The notes under the pieces: model-generated | What the model saw: only the letters and a program-made list of their open reading frames with translations | The model's database searches: none | Told to the model about the DNA's origin: nothing | Shown: piece by piece, positions 42,786 to 52,246 of the stretch | Position numbering within the stretch: the first letter of the stretch is position 1 | Layout: every line of letters begins with the position of its first letter | Translations under genes and position numbers: made by a program | Assembly (NCBI RefSeq): GCF_034321785.1 | Contig: NZ_JAXLPB010000001.1 | Location: forward strand, 310,001-374,000 | Direction: 5' to 3' | DNA length: 64,000 nucleotides | DNA from: Fulvimarina uroteuthidis | Lineage (GTDB): Bacteria > Pseudomonadota > Alphaproteobacteria > Rhizobiales > Rhizobiaceae

Positions 42786-44051
42786 TTAGGGCTTGATCGC
42801 CGCCTTCAGCTTCGAGGCAAGATCGAGCTTTTCCCAGGAAAACGAGCCGTCGCGGCCCGGCTTGCGTCCGAAATGACCGTAGGCCGCCGTCTTGGCATAG
42901 ATCGGCTTGTTGAGGTCGAGATGCCGGCGAATGCCGGTCGGCGACAGGTCGACCGTCGCACGGATCGCGTCCTGGACCTGGGCTTCGGTGACGTTGTTCG
43001 CGGTATCGTGCAGATTGACGTAGACCGAGACCGGCTGGGCAACGCCGATCGCATAGGCGATCTGGATCGTGCATTTGTCCGCGAGCTTGGCCGACACGAC
43101 GTTCTTGGCGAGATAGCGCGCCATGTAGGCCGCCGAACGGTCCACCTTCGTCGTGTCCTTGCCCGAGAACGCGCCGCCGCCATGGGGGGCCGCGCCGCCA
43201 TAGGTATCGACGATGATCTTGCGCCCGGTGAGCCCCGCGTCGCCGTCCGGGCCGCCGATCACGAACTTGCCGGTCGGGTTGATGAACCAGACGCAGTCGT
43301 CGGCGATGGGCAGGCCTTCCAGCGCTTCGCGGATGTAGGGCTCGCACACCTCGCGAACCTTCTTGGAATCCCAGCTTTCGTCCATGTGCTGGATCGAGAG
43401 CACGATCGACGTGGCCTCCACGGGCTGGTCGTTCTCGTAGCGGATCGAGACCTGACTTTTGGCGTCGGGACCGAGCTTGCCGGGTTCGCCCTCGCCCTTC
43501 TTGCGGGCGGCCGAGAGAAGCTCGAGAATCCGGTGCGAATAATAGATCGGCGCCGGCATCATCTCGGGCGTCTCGCGGCAGGCATATCCGAACATGATGC
43601 CCTGATCGCCCGCGCCTTCCGCAACGTCGCCGCCGCCTTCCTGGTCGCGCGTCTCGTGCGACTTGTCGACGCCCTGCGCGATGTCGGCGGACTGGGAGTG
43701 CAGGAGCACGTCGATCTTGGCGGTCTTCCAGTGGAAGCCGTCCTGCTCGTAGCCGATATCCTTGATGGCGCGGCGGGCGGCCGAGCGGATCCGGCCGGCA
43801 TTGACGACTTCCTTGCCGTCCTTGTCGGTCTTCATCAGGCTCTTGGGAAGACGCACTTCGCCGGCGATGATGACGCGGTTGGTCGTCGCGAGCGTCTCGC
43901 AGGCAATGCGGACCGCCCATGGATCGGCATCGGTCTTGCGCGCTTCGCGGTAGATCAGGTCGACGATTTCGTCCGAGATCCGGTCGCAGACTTTGTCAGG
44001 ATGGCCTTCGGAGACGCTTTCGCTCGTGAATATGTAGTTGGCATGCGCCAT
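42786..44051 (-). CDS. metK: S-adenosylmethionine synthetase
   Basis: A 421-residue enzyme forming SAM from methionine and ATP. N-terminal FTSESVSEGHPDKVCDRISDEIVD, the hexapeptide-like GAGDQGIMFGYA near residue 130, and the phosphate-binding GGGAFSGKDTTKVDRSAAY near 290 are intact. Length near 420 is normal for alphaproteobacteria, longer than E. coli MetK. Its product feeds the methyltransferases in this window, including trmB next to it. No SAM riboswitch is recognised in its leader. Confidence 0.97.
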   Translation of the reverse strand: MAHANYIFTSESVSEGHPDKVCDRISDEIVDLIYREARKTDADPWAVRIACETLATTNRVIIAGEVRLPKSLMKTDKDGKEVVNAGRIRSAARRAIKDIGYEQDGFHWKTAKIDVLLHSQSADIAQGVDKSHETRDQEGGGDVAEGAGDQGIMFGYACRETPEMMPAPIYYSHRILELLSAARKKGEGEPGKLGPDAKSQVSIRYENDQPVEATSIVLSIQHMDESWDSKKVREVCEPYIREALEGLPIADDCVWFINPTGKFVIGGPDGDAGLTGRKIIVDTYGGAAPHGGGAFSGKDTTKVDRSAAYMARYLAKNVVSAKLADKCTIQIAYAIGVAQPVSVYVNLHDTANNVTEAQVQDAIRATVDLSPTGIRRHLDLNKPIYAKTAAYGHFGRKPGRDGSFSWEKLDLASKLKAAIKP

Positions 44052-44408
44052 TCAAAACAACTCCTGCTGCGCGGAAATCCAGATCTACCGGGCACGGCTT
44101 CTACCGCAAGGCGAAACGCTTGCCCCCCATGGCCATGCCTATGAAGCGATCGGGCGCACAAGGTCAAGACGGAACGGAGATTGCGGCGACATTGGGAAAT
44201 ATTGCGACACGATATCGCGTCAGCCGCCTGGGCCGGTGCGGTGCGACTTCAGCTGCCCGCGAACCCGGGCGGACCGCAGGTTCAAGACCCCGCCTTACGA
44301 TCCGTGGGTCCTGGTCGATACCGCCCGGACCCTGCCTGCCTGCCCTGCCCTGCCCTACCCAGCTTCGGGCGGGCGGTCCCGGCGATGCGACCGGACCGGC
44401 GGGCGCGG
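44052..44408. other. 357-bp region upstream of metK
   Basis: No gene is seen. A possible minus-strand TTGACC with CATAGG 18 bases on lies around 44140-44172. A CTGCCTGCCCTGCC-type pyrimidine repeat lies at about 44334-44356. Confidence 0.45.
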
Positions 44409-44849
44409 TCAGACGGCTTGCCGCTCCTGCGACGCGCTCTCGGAACGATCGTCGGCGAGCGAACGCACCAGTTCGACGACGCGGCGCCTCACCTTCGGGT
44501 CGGAAATCCGCACGAAGGCCTTGTTCAGTTGCAGGCCTTCGGATGTCGACAGGAAGTCGACGACGTAATCGCCGCCGTCCGGCTCACGCATGCCCTCGAT
44601 GGCCCCGCCCGTCGACGGCGCATCCTCGAAGAAGAAGGAAACCGGGACGTTCAGCACTTCCGATATCCGCTGCAGGCGGCTCGCGCCGATGCGGTTCGTG
44701 CCCTTCTCGTACTTCTGGACCTGCTGGAAGGTGATGCCGAGCGCTTCGCCGAGCTTTTCCTGGCTTTGCCCCATCATCGTCCGGCGCAGGCGCACGCGCG
44801 ACCCCACATGGATGTCGATCGGGTTCGGCGTCTTCTTGGTAACCGGCAT
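44409..44849 (-). CDS. phrR: XRE-family helix-turn-helix regulator (PhrR-like)
   Basis: A 146-residue regulator with an HTH_3 domain at about residues 14-70 (VGSRVRLRRTMMGQSQEKLGEALGITFQQVQKYEKGTNRIG) and a C-terminal helical part. In Sinorhizobium, a gene of this type (phrR) lies next to actA, the lnt homologue, and is induced by low pH and other stress. The same arrangement with lnt is seen here, so I assign the symbol by context and similarity. Its targets are unknown. Confidence 0.82.
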   Translation of the reverse strand: MPVTKKTPNPIDIHVGSRVRLRRTMMGQSQEKLGEALGITFQQVQKYEKGTNRIGASRLQRISEVLNVPVSFFFEDAPSTGGAIEGMREPDGGDYVVDFLSTSEGLQLNKAFVRISDPKVRRRVVELVRSLADDRSESASQERQAV

Positions 44850-44998
44850 CGCACGCCCTTGAATTGCGTCGTGATCTTTGCAGAACGCTCATATCCTTTC
44901 AAGCGCATTCTGGCGATCGAAAGGCGAACCCGGGTGCGAATCGCCGCGCGAAACCCCCTTGTTTGCGGGACAGTAAGAGCCGCCTCGCGATGGCGGTG

Positions 44999-46654
44999 TT
45001 AACCAATCCCCGGACGCAAAGCAAATCTCATAACGAGTGCAATGACCGAAACCGTGAGAAGGAGTAGAAGGAACGGCAGGTCCCGATACGTCCTGTAGGG
45101 GGTCACCATGGCGTTGGCCGGCAGCGCCGAGACGAGGTTGCCCTGCCGGTTGAGGCCAAGACCGCCGATTTCGCGTCCCACCGCATCGGTCACGACGGAA
45201 ATGCCGGTGTTGGCGCTTCTCACCATGGGAAGCCCGAGCGCGACGGCCGTGACGGTCGCCATCCGCACGTGCTGGTAGGGCCCGGGCGTCGCGCCGTACC
45301 AGGCATCGTTGGTGACGTTGAGGATGAAACCCGGAACGGGGTCGCCGACCGGAACCTCGCGGGGGAAGATGATTTCGTAGCAGATGAGCGGCAGGAAGGC
45401 CGGGGCGCCGTCCAGCGGAACCGGTTCGAGCGCGGGGCCGGCCGAAAAGCCGCCCGGCATGTCAACGAGGCTGGAAACCCCGAGCGATTCCAGGAAGTCC
45501 TGGAACGGCAGATATTCGCCGAAGGGAACGAGATGAACCTTGTCGCTCGCCGCCTTGATCGTCCCCTCGTCGTCGATGACGTAGACCGTATTGTAGACGC
45601 GCTGGCGCCCCGCCTCCGAGCGATCGACGCGGGCGGCCCCGGCGATCAGCGTTTCGCCCTCGGAGAGACTTTGCGCAAGGCGGGAAATCGCCTCGGGCCT
45701 GTCGGTGAGGACGAACGGAACCGCCGTTTCCGGCCAGACGATGAGGCGCCGCGGGGCGCTCGCCTTGCCCTCGGCCCGGCCGCCCGGAGAGCCGGGAGAC
45801 GCCTCCTTGCTGGTCGTCATCTCGATCAGCGTGTCGAAGTTCTGGCCGGCGATCTCCGGATCCCATTTCAGGCTCTGCTCGATGTTCGGCTGGACGATCT
45901 GGATCACGACCGTCTGGTCGAAGAAGGTCGGATTGTCCTGAAGCCGCCAGAGGCCGTACCCGATCTGCCCGACAAGCAGCACCGTGGCGAGCCCGAGCAT
46001 CGGCCAGCGGCCGCGATTGTCGAGAAGGATCGCGGGCACCGAGAAGACGATGACGGCGAGAATCGTCAGCCCGTGGACGCCGACGAGACTGACGACCTGC
46101 ATCAGGACCGGATGGCTGGCCGCCATGACCCCGATCTCGTTCCACGGAAAGCCGGTGAAGATCCAGGATCGCAGCCATTCGGCAAGACCGAGACAGGCGG
46201 CAAGGCCGAGAATGCGCCAGGCCGAATCCGACCAGACGAGCCGACACAGCGCGACGGCGAAACCGAAGAAGATCGCCAGCACCGCCGGCAGTCCGAGAAC
46301 CGCCAGCGGCAGGAACCAGACGAAGGTGCCCGCATCCACCAGAAGCGCGGCTCCCAGCCACCAGAGGCCGGCGACGAAGTAGCCGAACCCGAACAACCAG
46401 CCGGTCCAGAACGGACGAAGGCTTCGGCGCAGCGCCCCTGCCTCGACATCGACCCCGGTGCCGTCGATCAGCCAGACGAGAACCGGGAAGGCGACGAAAC
46501 CGGCGAACGGGAAATCGACCGGCGCGAGCGCCAGGGTGGCGAAGGCACCGGAAAGAACGGCCAGAAGCGCGCGCCGCCAACCCGCGGCGAGAACCACGCG
46601 GCCCGCTATCCGGTCGAACAGCGACCGGCTCCTGATGAGTTCGCCCCGTGCCAC
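44999..46654 (-). CDS. lnt: Apolipoprotein N-acyltransferase
   Basis: A 551-residue inner-membrane enzyme that adds the third acyl chain to lipoproteins. Six to eight helices flank a periplasmic nitrilase-like domain. The catalytic triad is Glu in VWPETAVPF (about 306), Lys in DKVHLVPFGEYLP (about 370) and Cys in LICYEIIFP (about 424). It starts with GTG at 46654. In Sinorhizobium the homologue ActA is needed for acid tolerance. It is flanked by tlyC upstream and the PhrR-like gene downstream. Confidence 0.94.
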   Translation of the reverse strand: MARGELIRSRSLFDRIAGRVVLAAGWRRALLAVLSGAFATLALAPVDFPFAGFVAFPVLVWLIDGTGVDVEAGALRRSLRPFWTGWLFGFGYFVAGLWWLGAALLVDAGTFVWFLPLAVLGLPAVLAIFFGFAVALCRLVWSDSAWRILGLAACLGLAEWLRSWIFTGFPWNEIGVMAASHPVLMQVVSLVGVHGLTILAVIVFSVPAILLDNRGRWPMLGLATVLLVGQIGYGLWRLQDNPTFFDQTVVIQIVQPNIEQSLKWDPEIAGQNFDTLIEMTTSKEASPGSPGGRAEGKASAPRRLIVWPETAVPFVLTDRPEAISRLAQSLSEGETLIAGAARVDRSEAGRQRVYNTVYVIDDEGTIKAASDKVHLVPFGEYLPFQDFLESLGVSSLVDMPGGFSAGPALEPVPLDGAPAFLPLICYEIIFPREVPVGDPVPGFILNVTNDAWYGATPGPYQHVRMATVTAVALGLPMVRSANTGISVVTDAVGREIGGLGLNRQGNLVSALPANAMVTPYRTYRDLPFLLLLLTVSVIALVMRFALRPGIG

Positions 46655-46778
46655 GTCTTCTTACCCGCCGTTTTCGATGCGGAGCCCGCCCATGGGGACT
46701 GCCGCGTCACCTTCAAACGGATCGTCCTTACGCGTTCGGCCTGTCGCGGAACAGGCCCCCTTCCGCGTCCATCCCGCC

Positions 46779-47999
46779 TCAGGAGGCGACGGCCAGCCCC
46801 TCGACGATCCTGCGGCGCTTCTCGCCCTGACGGATGCGGACGATCCGCACGCGCTTGACGCGCCTCGGATCGGCCTCGAGCACTTGGAATTCGAAGCCCG
46901 GAACCGCCTGGACGACCTCACCCCTCGTCGGCACGCGACCGAGCTCGGAAAACAGCAGACCGCCGATCGTGTCGGCTTCGTCCTCATATTCCGAAATGTC
47001 GAAATCCTCGCCGATCATCGCCTTCACCTCGTCGAGCCCGGCACGGGCGTCGGCGGTATAGATCCCGTCGCCCGCAAGCCGGATCATCGGCGCTTCGTCG
47101 TCGTGCTCGTCCTCGATATTGCCGACGACCATCTCGATGACGTCCTCCAGCGAGACGAGCCCGTCCGTCCCGCCATATTCGTCGATGACCAGCGCCATCT
47201 GCGTGCGGGTCGCCTGCATGCGCGCCATCAGGTCGGAGGCCGGCATGGAGGGTGGCACGAACAGGACCTTGCGCAGGATGCCGAGGCTTTCGACGGTTCG
47301 CGCAAGGTTGATCTGGCGCAGATCGAGCCCGGTCTTCGGCTTCCTGTCCTTGTCGGCCCCGTTGCGCTCACCCGGCGCGAGCGCGAGCGCGCCGCGCTCG
47401 CGCAGCCACGTCTCGGCCCGTTCGCGATCCTCGAATGCGGCATCGCCCGTTTCGCCGCCGTTCTGGACGCCGTTGGGACCGGTGCTCCGGTTGCGGGCGG
47501 GCCGCGCCACCCGCGTGATGTGTCCGACGACGTCGCGAATGTGGATCATGCCGCGCGGATCGTCGAGGCTTTCGCCATAGACGGGCATGCGCGAATGGCC
47601 GCTCGATTCGAACAGTTTCATGAGGTCGCCGAGGGTCGTCGTGATGTCGGCCGCCTGAATGTCGGCGCGCGGCACCATGATGTCCTCGACCCGCACTTCG
47701 CGAAGCGCGAGGATGTTGTTGAGCATCGCGCGCTCTTCCGGCGAGAAGGAATTGACACCGTCCTCGTCGTCGCTCTGCTGGGAAAGCGCCTGGGTCAGGT
47801 CCTCGCGCATGAGCTTGGGCATGCGCGGGCGAAACCGCCACAAGACGTTGGAGAAGAACCCGTCCCGGTTCCTCGCCTCGCCTTGCGGCCGACTTCGGTC
47901 GTCGCCGCTTGACGGTTCGGTCTGGGATCCGCTCCGGTCGTCGCCGCTCGATTCGCGGGTCATGCCTGAATGGTCCGTGGCAGTCGTGGAATTGCTCAT
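46779..47999 (-). CDS. tlyC: Soluble CBS/CorC_HlyC-domain protein
   Basis: A 406-residue protein related to TlyC/CorC, without membrane helices. A CBS pair spans about residues 100-295 and a CorC_HlyC domain about 305-400. Between the two CBS motifs there is an unusually long linker of about 80 residues rich in charged residues. Family members are linked to magnesium or cobalt resistance; 'haemolysin' naming is historical. The N-terminal 60 residues are polar and Ser/Arg-rich. It lies between ybeY and lnt, the standard order. Confidence 0.87.
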   Translation of the reverse strand: MSNSTTATDHSGMTRESSGDDRSGSQTEPSSGDDRSRPQGEARNRDGFFSNVLWRFRPRMPKLMREDLTQALSQQSDDEDGVNSFSPEERAMLNNILALREVRVEDIMVPRADIQAADITTTLGDLMKLFESSGHSRMPVYGESLDDPRGMIHIRDVVGHITRVARPARNRSTGPNGVQNGGETGDAAFEDRERAETWLRERGALALAPGERNGADKDRKPKTGLDLRQINLARTVESLGILRKVLFVPPSMPASDLMARMQATRTQMALVIDEYGGTDGLVSLEDVIEMVVGNIEDEHDDEAPMIRLAGDGIYTADARAGLDEVKAMIGEDFDISEYEDEADTIGGLLFSELGRVPTRGEVVQAVPGFEFQVLEADPRRVKRVRIVRIRQGEKRRRIVEGLAVAS

Positions 48000-48068
48000 C
48001 GCTCTTTGTGGTTCGTGAATGTCGTATCGGTCGATGGGGTCTGGCTGGCCCCGAAGGTCGTCAGCGTC

Positions 48069-48647
48069 CTAGAGTGGCGTTTCGTCCTGCACGCGATTAT
48101 CGCCCGAAGGCCCGCCGTCCGCAATGTCGTAGGGATCGGGAATGCCCATTCCCGCAAGGATGGCCCGTTCGAGATCCTCCATCTCCTCGGCCTCCCCCTC
48201 GTCCATATGGTCGTATCCAAGACAATGAAGGAAACCGTGGACGAGAAGATGGCGGGCATGGTTCACGAACGGCTTGCCTTCGTCCCCCGCCTCTCGCGCG
48301 CAGGTCTCGAACGCCAGGACCAGATCCCCGAGCAGCGGACCCGGCCTGTCGCCGGGCTCGAGCGCCTGCATCGGAAACGACAGGACATTGGTCGGACCGT
48401 CCTTGTCCCGCCATTGGCAGTTGATTTCATGCACCGCCTTGTCGTCGGTGAGCGTCACCGAAACTTCGGTCGCGACCGCGTCGAGGATCTTCAGGTGACG
48501 CGCCGCATGGTGCAGTGTCTCCTCGACCACCACGTCCGCGCGCTCGAGCGCGCTGTCCCACCGAACGTCCTCGACGGACAAAGCAAGCGTCAGCCCGGTG
48601 GATCCGCCGTCGGACGGCGCAAGGGTCATTCTGTCGGCGATCGTCAC
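48069..48647 (-). CDS. ybeY: Endoribonuclease YbeY
   Basis: A 192-residue zinc-dependent RNase that matures 16S rRNA and helps ribosome quality control. The metal-binding motif HLLVHGFLHCLGYDH is near residue 133. DGPTNVLSFPMQ near 83 is also typical. I keep GTG 48647, which has GGAG ten bases upstream; an ATG at 48629 is a plausible alternative. It lies 50 bp after phoH on the same strand. Confidence 0.92.
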   Translation of the reverse strand: MTIADRMTLAPSDGGSTGLTLALSVEDVRWDSALERADVVVEETLHHAARHLKILDAVATEVSVTLTDDKAVHEINCQWRDKDGPTNVLSFPMQALEPGDRPGPLLGDLVLAFETCAREAGDEGKPFVNHARHLLVHGFLHCLGYDHMDEGEAEEMEDLERAILAGMGIPDPYDIADGGPSGDNRVQDETPL

Positions 48648-48697
48648 GGTCTAGCGGCTCCGAGCCAGGGCGCACGTCAAGTCAACGGCAGGCACCA

Positions 48698-49771
48698 TCA
48701 CTCCGTTCCCGAACGGCGCACCGGCCGGCCACCGGCGGGCCCGGCGGACTGCGGCGCACGGCGGGCGGCATCCCCCTCATAGGCCTCGACGATCGACTGG
48801 ACCAACGGATGCCGCACCACGTCGGCGGCCTTGAAGCGAACCGTGACGATCTTGGAGACCCCGTCGAGGACGCGCAACGCCTCGACGAGGCCCGATACCT
48901 GGCCGGGCGGCAGGTCGACCTGACTGGGATCGCCGGTGACCACCATGCGGGCGTTCTCGCCGAGGCGCGTCAGGAACATCTTCATCTGCATCGAGGTGGC
49001 GTTCTGGGCCTCGTCCAGAATGATCGCGGCGTTCGCGAGGGTGCGTCCGCGCATGAAGGCGAGCGGCGCGATCTCGATGGCGCCGGCGGCCAGCGCCCGC
49101 TCCACCTTTTCCGCCGGGATCATGTCGTAGAGGGCGTCGTAGAGCGGTCGCAGATAGGGATCGACTTTTTCCTTCATGTCGCCGGGCAGGAAGCCGAGAC
49201 GTTCGCCGGCCTCCACGGCAGGACGCGACAGGATGATGCGGTCGACGGCCCCGCGCTCCAGAAGCATGGCGGCATGCGCGACCGCGAGATAGGTCTTGCC
49301 CGTGCCGGCCGGCCCGACGCCGAAGACCAGTTCGGACCGGTCGAGGGCACGCATGTAGGCGTCCTGGGTGGGCGTTCGCGCGTGGATCGTCCGCCGCCGC
49401 GTCGAGATCTGGGCAAGCGACATCTTGCCTTTGGTCTCTAAAGTCGGAAGATCGAGCTGGTCGTCCTCGGCCACCGCCATGCGGACCGCACCCTCGACGT
49501 CCTTGACGCCGATCTCCGCGCCGCCCTGCAGGCGCTCGTATAGGCTTTCCAGGGCGCGGCGCGCCTGTTCGGTCGCCACCGCGTCGCCCTTGATCTCGAC
49601 CTGGTTGCCGCGCGCCGCGGCCTCGATCTTCAGCTTCTGCTCGATGACGGCCAGATGCTCGTCGAACTGGCCGAACAGGGAGCCGGCCAGCCTGTTATCC
49701 TCGAAAGTCAGCATGATATGCGCCATGTCGGACGCACCGGTTCGGGCTGACTTTTCGCGTGTGTGACTCAA
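48698..49771 (-). CDS. phoH: PhoH-family ATPase (YbeZ type)
   Basis: A 357-residue ATPase that partners YbeY in RNA metabolism. Walker A is GPAGTGKTYLA near residue 152 and Walker B is IILDEAQNAT near 250. The N-terminal KH-like part includes FGQFDEHLAVIEQKL. The start at TTG 49771 overlaps the miaB stop (TTGA); ATG 49726 (MAHIMLTF) is an alternative start. It is between miaB and ybeY as in most proteobacteria. Confidence 0.92.
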   Translation of the reverse strand: MSHTREKSARTGASDMAHIMLTFEDNRLAGSLFGQFDEHLAVIEQKLKIEAAARGNQVEIKGDAVATEQARRALESLYERLQGGAEIGVKDVEGAVRMAVAEDDQLDLPTLETKGKMSLAQISTRRRTIHARTPTQDAYMRALDRSELVFGVGPAGTGKTYLAVAHAAMLLERGAVDRIILSRPAVEAGERLGFLPGDMKEKVDPYLRPLYDALYDMIPAEKVERALAAGAIEIAPLAFMRGRTLANAAIILDEAQNATSMQMKMFLTRLGENARMVVTGDPSQVDLPPGQVSGLVEALRVLDGVSKIVTVRFKAADVVRHPLVQSIVEAYEGDAARRAPQSAGPAGGRPVRRSGTE

Positions 49772-51243
49772 GCAACGGACCTCATGGTTGGTGCTTCTTG
49801 TGGGGACTGGAACTGGGCAACGGGCTTCGTCATGCCTTCGGCCAGAAGCGAGTTCGGGCCGGTCGACGTGATGGTCGCCTCGACGATGTCGCCGATCACG
49901 CCGATCTCCTCCGGCAGGACCACCGGCTGAAGATAGGGGGAACGTCCGGCAATCTGCCCGGGATGGCGTCCCGGCTTCTCGATGAGGACGCTGAGACGCT
50001 TGCCGACGAGGCTCTGCGCGAATTCGGTCTGGTGCTGGCGCAGAAGCGCGTTCAGCGCCTGCAGGCGCTCGTCCTTGACCGCCTCGGACAAATGGCCGTC
50101 CATCTCGGCGCCCGGCGTTCCGGGACGCGGCGAGTATTTGAAGGTGAAGGCGGACGCATAGCGAACCGTGCGCACGAGGTTCATGGTCGCCTCGAAATCG
50201 GCTTCGCTCTCGCCGGGAAACCCGACGATGAAATCGCCGGACAGCGCGATGTCGGGCCGCGCGGCGCGGATCGTATCGAGGAGCCTCAGATATTCGTCCG
50301 CCGTATGCTTGCGGTTCATCGCCTTCAGGATCGTGTCCGACCCGGACTGAACCGGCAGATGCAGATAGGGCATCAGGCCCGGCAGGTCGCGGTGCGCCGC
50401 GACGAGTTCGCCGTCCATGTCGCGCGGATGGGACGTGGTGTAGCGCAGGCGCGCGAGACCGGGAATATCGGCCAGGCGGTGCAGAAGCCCGCCGAGGCCG
50501 ATGGGCCGCCCCGCCTCGTCCTCGCCGTCCCAGGCATTGACGTTCTGGCCAAGCAGGGTGACCTCGCGCACGCCCGCCTCCGCAAGGCGCCTCGCCTCAT
50601 CGATCAGCTGGGCGAACGGCCGCGAGACTTCGGCCCCGCGCGTGTACGGCACGACGCAGAAGGTGCAGAACTTGTCGCACCCTTCCTGGACGGTGAGAAA
50701 CGCCGTGACGCCGCGACCGGAGATCTGCCGGCGATCGGATTTCGGCAGTTCGGCGAACTTGTCCTCGACCGCATAGTCGGTCTCGACGACCTTCTCCCCG
50801 TCGGAGACGCGCGCAAGAGCCTGCGGCAGGCGATGATAGGTCTGGGGGCCGATGACGAGATCGACGACCGGCGCGCGCGCGATGATCTCGCGCCCTTCCG
50901 CCTGCGCCACGCAGCCGGCGACCGCCACGCGCGTCTCGAGGCCCCTCGTCGCCCGCTCGGCCTTCATGTCGCGGATACGGCCGAGTTCGGAATAGATCTT
51001 CTCGGCCGCCTTCTCGCGGATATGGCAGGTGTTGAGAAGAACGAGATCGGCCTCCTCGATGACCAGCGTCGGCTCGTAGCCCTCGCCGGCCAGCGCATCG
51101 CCCATGCGCTGCGAATCATAGACGTTCATCTGGCAGCCATAGGTCTTCACGAACACCTTCCGCGTGTTCGGTCGGGTCTGCGCGGGCGCGTCGCCGCCTG
51201 CCGCCGTCGAAAATCCACCCTTCGTCGATGCAATGTCGGTCAT
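49768..51243 (-). CDS. miaB: tRNA-2-methylthio-N6-dimethylallyladenosine synthase
   Basis: A 491-residue radical-SAM methylthiotransferase that modifies A37 of tRNAs. The UPF0004 domain carries KTYGCQMNVYDS (C37), NTCHIREKA and AGCVAQ cysteines for the auxiliary cluster. The radical-SAM CxxxCxxC is CDKFCTFC near 190. A TRAM domain closes the protein. ATG 51243 gives the expected short N-terminal extension. It precedes phoH with overlapping codons. Confidence 0.94.
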   Translation of the reverse strand: MTDIASTKGGFSTAAGGDAPAQTRPNTRKVFVKTYGCQMNVYDSQRMGDALAGEGYEPTLVIEEADLVLLNTCHIREKAAEKIYSELGRIRDMKAERATRGLETRVAVAGCVAQAEGREIIARAPVVDLVIGPQTYHRLPQALARVSDGEKVVETDYAVEDKFAELPKSDRRQISGRGVTAFLTVQEGCDKFCTFCVVPYTRGAEVSRPFAQLIDEARRLAEAGVREVTLLGQNVNAWDGEDEAGRPIGLGGLLHRLADIPGLARLRYTTSHPRDMDGELVAAHRDLPGLMPYLHLPVQSGSDTILKAMNRKHTADEYLRLLDTIRAARPDIALSGDFIVGFPGESEADFEATMNLVRTVRYASAFTFKYSPRPGTPGAEMDGHLSEAVKDERLQALNALLRQHQTEFAQSLVGKRLSVLIEKPGRHPGQIAGRSPYLQPVVLPEEIGVIGDIVEATITSTGPNSLLAEGMTKPVAQFQSPQEAPTMRSVA

Positions 51244-51331
51244 GTCGCCTTTCGATCGGTTCCCGGTCGCTCTGAATGCCCAACGGGCAACCGACCTGGA
51301 ACGATCCATCTGGTCTTCGGAGCGTCGTCGT

Positions 51332-52180
51332 TCAGACCGTCTTATTCCGACCTCCGCCATCACGCAAATGCCCTCGGCGGGGACGGGTTTCAAGCTTGCC
51401 CATCAGCGCCTGCGCAAGCAAGCGTCTCACCGCGTCTTCGCACTGTTTCGCGACAATCTTGCGATCCGATGTCGGCCCGAAGCGGATCGGTTCGCCGAAC
51501 GCGACGATCGCATCCACCGCCCCTTCCTCGACGAACCGCACCAGATGGGGCCCGAGCGCCACGTTCCCCGGCCAGGCCGCGAGCGGGCGGCCCGAGCGCC
51601 CCAGCGGAAAGCCGTGCGCATGGGTATAGGCGATCGCCACCGGCTGGACGAGCACCGTCTCGAAGGCGGACATCCTCAGCGATGCCTGGGCGGCGCCGAA
51701 AAGCGCGGTCTTGAACGGCAGAACCTCGTTGCCGTCGGACGTGGTCCCTTCGGCAAACAGCACCATGACGTCGCCGGCCGAAAGCCGCGTCGCGATCGCA
51801 TCGGCCTGTTCGCCCGTCCGCCCCCGGGCCTCGCGCGCGACGAAGACGGTGCGCTGGAGAACCGCCAGCCAGCCGAAGACCGGCCAGCGCCGGACCTCCG
51901 CCTTCGCAATGAAGGAAAGCGGCAGCACGGACCCCAGAACCGTGATGTCGGCCCAGGACACGTGGTTGGACACGATGAGAAGCGGATGCTCGCGCGAGGG
52001 CGTTCCGGCGAGACGCACCCTGATGCCGACGATCCGCGCAGCCACGCGTTGCCACACCATGGGCAGCCGGTTGGCGAGCTTCCAACCGAGCGCCATGGCG
52101 AGCGCCTGGGGCACGAGGAGACCGAGGGTGGTGACCAGAAGGGCGACCCCGACGAAGACGAGCCGAAGACGGGCGATCAT
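51332..52180 (-). CDS. plsC: 1-Acyl-sn-glycerol-3-phosphate acyltransferase
   Basis: A 282-residue membrane-associated acyltransferase for phosphatidic acid synthesis. An N-terminal hydrophobic segment (about residues 8-32) precedes the catalytic NHVSWAD (HX4D at H73-D78). The substrate-binding FAEGTTSDG motif is near residue 143. In related genomes a gene like this often lies between rimI and miaB; the fur/mur gene commonly found there is missing here. Confidence 0.88.
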   Translation of the reverse strand: MIARLRLVFVGVALLVTTLGLLVPQALAMALGWKLANRLPMVWQRVAARIVGIRVRLAGTPSREHPLLIVSNHVSWADITVLGSVLPLSFIAKAEVRRWPVFGWLAVLQRTVFVAREARGRTGEQADAIATRLSAGDVMVLFAEGTTSDGNEVLPFKTALFGAAQASLRMSAFETVLVQPVAIAYTHAHGFPLGRSGRPLAAWPGNVALGPHLVRFVEEGAVDAIVAFGEPIRFGPTSDRKIVAKQCEDAVRRLLAQALMGKLETRPRRGHLRDGGGRNKTV

Positions 52181-52246
52181 CGCGCCTCGGGCGGGCGGGA
52201 CGCGTCCTCGCGGCAGGCAGTCCAGAAGATCATCGAGGGTCCGGCG

